Shown here: positions 58,254 to 64,000 of the stretch, one piece after another
Layout: the number at the start of each line of letters is the position of its first letter
Numbering within the stretch: position 1 is the stretch's first letter
Notes under the pieces: generated by a model
Told to the model about the DNA's origin: nothing
Seen by the model: only the letters and a program-made list of their open reading frames with translations
Databases searched by the model: none
Assembly: GCA_030512295.1 (NCBI GenBank)
Contig: JAULSR010000004.1
Location: forward strand, 992,001 to 1,056,000
Reading direction: 5' to 3'
Source: Bombardia bombarda
Taxonomy: Eukaryota > Ascomycota > Sordariomycetes > Sordariales > Lasiosphaeriaceae
Length of the DNA stretch: 64,000 nt
Position numbers and translations under genes: made by a program

Positions 58254-60201
58254 ATGTCGCTCAATATACCCAACGCGCCGAACGCCAACCTGTTCAAGGG
58301 CGGCTACAACAAGTGAGTGCGCAAAAAGCACCACTTTACTTTACGCCTGTTGCTGCAGGCCCTTCCTGGCCCTTCCTGGCCCTTCCCGCACTGCACTTCC
58401 CCTTTCCCTTCCCCTCTGCCCCGCCTTCTTTCTATAAACCTGTGATAATGTTGTTACCTAGAGGTTGAATATGCGACTAACTACCCCCCGCCAGCTATGA
58501 TTCCGAAGATGGCGCCGTCCTCCGCAACATCGACGCATGCAGGGCCATCTCGTCGACGGTCCAGACCTCGCTGGGCCCCTATGGCCGCAACAAGATCGTC
58601 ATCAACCACCTCCAGAAGATGATCCTCACCTCGGACGCTGCCACTATCCTGCGCGAGCTCGACGTCGTCCACCCCGCCGCCAAGCTCCTGGTCATGGCCA
58701 GTCAGCAACAAGAGTCCGAGATGGGCGATGCCACCAACCTGGTCATCATCCTCGCCGGAGAGCTGCTCAAGAAGGCCGAGGACCTGCTGCGCATGGGCCT
58801 GAAGACGTCCGATATTGTTACTGGCTATGAGCGCGCCCAGAAGATCGCCCTCGACGCTCTCGAGGAGCTCGAGGTCGACAAGGTGGACGACATCCGCTCC
58901 CAGGCCGAGCTCAGCAAGGCCATCAAGACGGTCATCGCTAGCAAGCAGTCCGGAAACGAGGAGTTCCTCGCCGACCTAGTCGCCGAGGCCGTCCTCGCCG
59001 TCCTCCCCAAGAACCCTGCAAACTTCAACGTCGACAATGTCCGCGTCGTCAAGATCATGGGCGGAAACCTGATGCAGAGCCGCGTCGTCAAGGGTATGGT
59101 CTTCCCCAAGGAGCCCGATGGATCGGTCAAGAAGGTCAAGAAGGCAAAGGTCGGCGTCTACACCTGCCCCATCGACACCAGCCAGACCGAGACCAAGGGT
59201 ACCGTTTTGCTGCACAACGCCAAGGAGATGCTCGACTTCACCAAGGGAGAGGAGACTCAGCTTGAGACTGCCATCAAGGAGCTCCACGACGTTGGTCTCA
59301 GAGTTATTATCGCCGGGTCTACAGTAGGCGAGTTGGCCATGCACTACCTCAACCGTTACGGAATCTTGGTCATCAAGATTCTTAGCAAGTTTGAGCTGAG
59401 GCGGGTGTGCAGAGTCGTCGGGGCAACCCCCCTGGCGAGGCTGGGTGCTCCCATGCCGGACGAGATGGGCAGCATCGACATTGTTGAGACAATGGAGATT
59501 GGTGGCGACCGCGTCACCGTGTTCAGACAAGAGGATGAGGTGACAAGAACAGCAACCATTGTTCTCCGTGGAGCCACTCAGAACCACTTGGAGGACATTG
59601 AGAGAGCCGTTGACGACGGTGTTAACGTTGTCAAATCCATCACAAAAGACCCTCGGTTGGTCCCCGGAGCCGGAGCCACAGAGATCCAGCTCGTCGAGAG
59701 GATACAGGCGGTTGCAGAGAAGACCCAGGGTCTCCCACAATACTCCATCAAGAAATATGGTGAAGCATTCGAGGTTGTGGCGAGAACCCTGGCCGAGAGC
59801 GCCGGACTAGACGCCACCGAAGTTCTTAGCAGACTTTACGCCGCTCATCAAAAGAAGGATGACTGGTCTACAGGAGTCGATATTGAGGCATGTTGTTCGA
59901 TCGATCCCCTTTGCTGCGAAATACATTCTAACTATTCATCCAGAACGAGGATGGCACTGGTATCCTGGATGCCGAGGAGAACGGCATTCTCGATCTCTTG
60001 GTAACTAAGCAGTGGGCTATCAAGCTTGCGACCGAGGCCGCCCGGACGGTGCTCTCAGTCGACCAGATCATTGTTGCCAGGCAGGCTGGCGGGCCCAAGC
60101 CCCCAGGCCCCAACCCTGTAAGTTCTCGAGACCCCCCATACCCCTCTCTGTTGTAAACACGCTTCTAACCATAAATCACACAGAACTGGGATGAGGATTA
60201 G
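58254..60201 (+). CDS. CCT8: T-complex protein 1 subunit theta (CCT8)
   Basis: Subunit of the cytosolic TRiC/CCT chaperonin that folds actin, tubulin and other proteins with ATP. Exons are 58254-58312, 58495-59887, 59944-60117 and 60184-60201, giving 547 aa, the usual length. Introns are 182, 56 and 66 nt. The second has a GC donor (GAG|GCATGT) with a good CTAAC branch and CAG end; reading on as GT-AG would break the conserved VDIENEDGTGI. Motifs are LGPYGRNKIV, GDATNLV (Asp for ATP hydrolysis; Ala where GDGT is common), VVKIMGG, the apical domain and VPGAGATEIQL. The last exon codes only NWDED plus stop. ATG context is AATCATGTC. Confidence 0.97.
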
Positions 60202-63200
60202 TTCAATCGCCACCTAAGGAGAGGTGCGTATATAATACTTAGACTAGGGCAGGGGGGAAATGACGATGCCCATGTACGCGTATACTAGGGTGGCGTATGC
60301 TAGGGTTTGGCAGATGGTCCTGAGTTGTTTGCAGTCAGTCCAAGTTGGATGCGCAAAAGCTCAGTCTAGACAGACGTGTTGTTGCCCTCCGAGCCACCCC
60401 TATCATCGGTAAATCCGATGTGAAATGAAAAACCCTCATAACGTATTGATCTCAATACTCTCTCTCCATGACTATTTTTGTCAGCATGATGTTTTCAGTC
60501 CAATGATCTAAATCAAGAGGCGGGAAATGAATTCTCGTGACATCAAAATGCAAAGCATTTACTTCGTGCCATATCGTATGTAGATAGTGCATACTGCTGA
60601 GCATATGTTACTAAAATTATCCTTTCATCCTTTACTCTCCTTTCTCTTCCCCCCCCCCCCCCCCACTGCCGGGTCGGAAGTGTTGGTGCATTGCATATTT
60701 TGATACTACTCATATGATGGCCCAGATGACGAACATCAGTTCAGATGCTCCTATGGTGGAAGAGCCCTCATTTACCCTTTTCCTTAAAAAGTACTGTGTT
60801 GGTAGTTGCGCATTTTTTAGAACAACGCTGTTATTTTAGGCACGTTGTTTTACTTTCTACTAGGTAGGCATCCATTTAACAACCCAAGTATTAAGAGCAG
60901 ACAACCATGGCTGTCTGTGTGCTGAACTGCTTATTACAAGAGTTGGTACGAAGTAGAGTGCAACCTGTACCATGGGTGTGGATTACACCGAGAGCCCTGC
61001 CTTCCTGCCGTAGGCATACATGCACGAGCTGTCACAACCCTTGCATATAGTGTAATGACTATACTCTATGGACACCAAGGTAGGTCTTCTTCCGCTACCA
61101 TGGTAAGACTTGATACACAGACGAATATCTCTGTGGTGTGGTATGTTTCCGTCTGTGTGTGAATCGGAGAATATACAGACATATGCTCAAGGTCAGACGG
61201 TGTAATTAGGCTTATTTGTTATGATCTGAAGACTGTTCCTGGACTGGCATCTATCTCAAGGAGACACTCTGAGTGAAGTTTGCTTGCTTGTTTAGGGGAA
61301 CTCCTGAAAAAAGGTCAGGAATAAAAAAGGAGCAGCGCATGCATCCTCCTGTTGAGATGATGATTTGCTGATCGGCATACAAACCTTCCCATTTTACCTA
61401 TTTGACAGCCTGCCATTCCGAAGGCAATGCAACATAAAGCGCGTGGTTTTACCTTTTGAGTGTACATACATACTGATTGCTGCAGTGGTGATAAGGTGAG
61501 ACCTCAGCACCAGTCGCCTGCTGTTGCTGCTGCACACTTAAAATGCCGATGGGCTGGGTGGGTAAGGTAGTCTATTTCGAGATCTTCACCTTCCAGTCTC
61601 GACCTCGACACTGCATCAAGCATGAAGCAAGCAAGCGCATGACAAGGCAATAGAAAACTAACCTGTTCTGCAGTGAGTTAGTCTGTCTGGCTCAGAACGT
61701 TGGATTACGATTGGTTTGTGATGTTTGAGGATTTTCTTCCCGGCGGCGAGCCAGGATGAAACAAAAAGAAAAGTTAGGGAGACAGGGGTGAAGGGTTTTC
61801 AGGGACGACACCGACTGACTGAGTGACAAGTACACATTGGGATGGGATAGGATGGATGGTTGGAATCTGCGCCCACATTCTCCCGACGTAGCATTATTGC
61901 TCATCAACATGGTCTAGGTTCCCTTGCTATCCATTGGAAACCGATAATCCTAATCACTTCTGCTCACGCACGCTACTTGGCGGGACGGTGAGTGAGAGCA
62001 GTAGAGAAGAGTAGGAGAGAAACCTCCATTCAGCGCTGAAGAAGGACTGAACTGGAAAGACGGTGAAGGCATATCGGATTACTGCGGTGGTTACATTGAG
62101 GGCTTAAGGCAGCTACATCGTGTTACTAGAGGACCCTGAAAAACCAAATCAGCTATAGGTTATACCACTCAACCTTGGGTACTGAATAAAGCCTTCGAGG
62201 GCTCGTTGGTGTTTCTGGGACCTTGACCTGACTTCCCAATTGTTGACCGAGCCGCACAATGATGACCTTACAAAGGCTGCATCGTTATCTGTGCAATTGA
62301 CTTGGACCACCCACCCACTCTGAGCCAGCCACTGTATGAGTGGGATATGCTGGAGATGCGGGATTGATGAGGGCAGAAGCTTAAAGGAGCGTCCCGTTTG
62401 ATCGACACGGGAAGGATCTATTATCAGGAACCCAGGGGTGACTTGCAGATAGCACCAAGCCCAAAACTAAGCTGCCTCTACAACTTTGAGGGTGTGGTGG
62501 CCTCGACTACCACCACTTACAACCCGCAACCCACCACCCACCACACACGCACACGTGTTAGTCGTTACTGACATACGGATACACTACCCAAGTGCAGCAG
62601 CAAAGATCCGCCACCACCACTGTTACGGATGCATGATAACCACCTCGGGGTGAACTGCAAACTGATGATGCATGTGTTACTGAGGCCCAGTTGTTTCCTT
62701 TTCGCGATCCTGATTTCTGAAAGATTATCCAGATGACGTGAACATGTCGCCCGGGACCAGAACGATCATCAGTGTCGCCCCACGGCATCACCGGATGCTA
62801 CTGGATATTCAAATGCATATGGAAAATGTGAAAGATCTGCCTCTCCCTACACTTACACACAGCACCACTATCCGTACCTTATCACACCCAAGCTCGAGCT
62901 ATGATGTTTCGCACCGCAGGCAAGTGAAAGTCCCCCTCTTTTGTCTCACTTGCCGTTTCTTTTCTTTTGGAGATGGCGCCATGCAGCCGCTGTCTCTAAA
63001 AAAGCCACCAGTGCAGATCTATACCAAATTTGGTGATATCGTCAACATGTTCTGGAATCGTCCTTGCGCTCCTTTCAAGACGCCACAAAGTACTGTACCT
63101 GTGCCGTTGTGAGAGGACAGGATAGGGATGCCTGGAGATGCTACTGTCCACACCCGAGAGACACCGTACGGAGGAAACGGCGCGTGAAACTACCTAGGAC

Positions 63201-64000
63201 TGCTCAACTCTGACTTGGCCTTGTTCAAAGGACACTAGAAAAATTGAGGCGGCGGCAGAGATGGATAAGAAAATGCCCGGGACATCCCGGACCATGCCCT
63301 TGGGTTCCGGCACTGTCGGGAAAGAAACAAGGACAGGATGGACGTTCGAAAAGAGAACTCGGGGGCGAAAAGAAACATGTGTAATAAACAACAGGCTTGT
63401 TCAACCTGGTGGTGATCACTTGATCTGGTGCTCAGGCTTTTTGAGAGCAGAGCCCGATCAGATCATGCACGCACACGGTGGTTATTATCGCCCTGGCAAA
63501 CCTGATGAGCAGATAAATCACAGACACTGGCCGTGCTAGACAGGAGCTGCGCTGGGACTTGAGATAACAAAGCTGGAAGCTGTCTGTCTGCGTTGCGACA
63601 CTCTCAAGACAGGCCGTGCGCAACTACCTAGACAGACCTAGTAGTATCCGCAGTGCACATCACCGCCTTTACCAAGTGTCGAGGATGCCGCGATGGAGGT
63701 TTGATAGATACTATTGGCGTTTTGCCAAGAGATGTAGAATCGCCCATCTCCGTTTCTCTCCTAGTGTAGACGGAAGACGGATGGGATGGAAGCGTCCTAC
63801 GAGTCGTCGCACTTGGTCGAGAGAGGATGGGGCACAGAAGAAAAAGGCCCGGTGGTGCTGGGTTGTGGAAGCACATGACTGATAGTGGGCACCCACTTTT
63901 GCAGACGAAACATGTTTCTCGATATGGCTCCTGTCGATCTGGAAGATATGGAGAACCTCCATTTCGTGTGTGATGAGGCAAGTTACTCAAGACATCATGA
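60202..64000. other. 3.8-kb region with no recognised gene
   Basis: Only short motifless frames are present, such as 62738-63112 (GTG start) and 63616-63882. A 16-C run lies at 60649-60664. The start of the next gene to the right may be outside the window. Confidence 0.6.
60649..60664. repeat. Poly-C tract, 16 nt
   Basis: An uninterrupted run of 16 C, 450 bp past the CCT8 stop in non-coding DNA. Confidence 0.9.

Noticed and set aside
62738..63112. Plus-strand frame of 124 codons
   Set aside because: It begins at GTG and has no recognisable motif or splice context.
1..64000. CRISPR arrays, transposases, viral genes or a secondary-metabolite cluster
   Set aside because: No direct repeat-spacer array, transposase, polyprotein, PKS or NRPS sequence was seen; the repeats are simple or short tandem repeats.

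Overview
The window is nuclear DNA of a filamentous ascomycete (Pezizomycotina), most likely a Sordariomycete. The reasons are: single-copy eukaryotic housekeeping genes on both strands; short GT-AG introns, mostly 52-95 nt, with CTGAC/CTAAC branch motifs; long pyrimidine-rich leaders; simple repeats and TACCTA-type motifs between genes; and fungus-specific families (carboxypeptidase Y, class II cAMP phosphodiesterase, a caspase-like orphan family). I cannot name genus or species. No rRNA, tRNA, transposon or CRISPR array could be supported. Sixteen protein genes can be modelled, most with complete exon structure.

Layout: (1) 1-3885, 3' part of a UBP12-type ubiquitin protease (+), cut by the left edge. 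(2) 3886-11538, 7.6 kb without a gene, ending in a pyrimidine-rich leader of a cAMP phosphodiesterase (+, 11539-14379). (3) Carboxypeptidase Y (-, 16029-17739), divergent from SBDS/SDO1 (+, 19090-20172), which converges on RPS18 (-, 20587-21795). (4) An orphan LPxEIR-type protein (-, 23073-24135), a GPI-anchored PLC-like protein (-, 25426-26637), CDC37 (-, 28078-29694) and an amidohydrolase-2 decarboxylase (-, 30000-31248). (5) SMC3 (-, 32152-35990) divergent from MOT1 (+, 39146-45000). (6) Two orphan genes in tandem on the minus strand: a caspase/CHAT-like protein (45672-47891) and a UIM-bearing disordered protein (48928-51593). (7) An RMD1/RMD8 (DUF155) membrane protein (+, 53455-55306) converging on an NHP10-like HMG-box gene (-, 56289-57604), which is divergent from CCT8 (+, 58254-60201). 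(8) 60202-64000, no gene recognised.

The genes do not form a biosynthetic or defence cluster. They are mostly core functions: ribosome biogenesis (SBDS, RPS18), chaperones (CDC37, CCT8), chromatin and chromosomes (SMC3, MOT1, NHP10-like), ubiquitin and cAMP signalling. The least described part is 45.6-51.6 kb, where a caspase-fold candidate has a 5'-UTR intron ending at its ATG and an in-frame minisatellite upstream. Other oddities are a GC-AG intron in CCT8, 11- and 18-nt exons in MOT1, a 31-T tract in a decarboxylase intron, an 85-residue Asn-rich insertion in SBDS, and coding-like sequence after the UBP12 stop. All calls come from reading the sequence and family knowledge; no database search was run.
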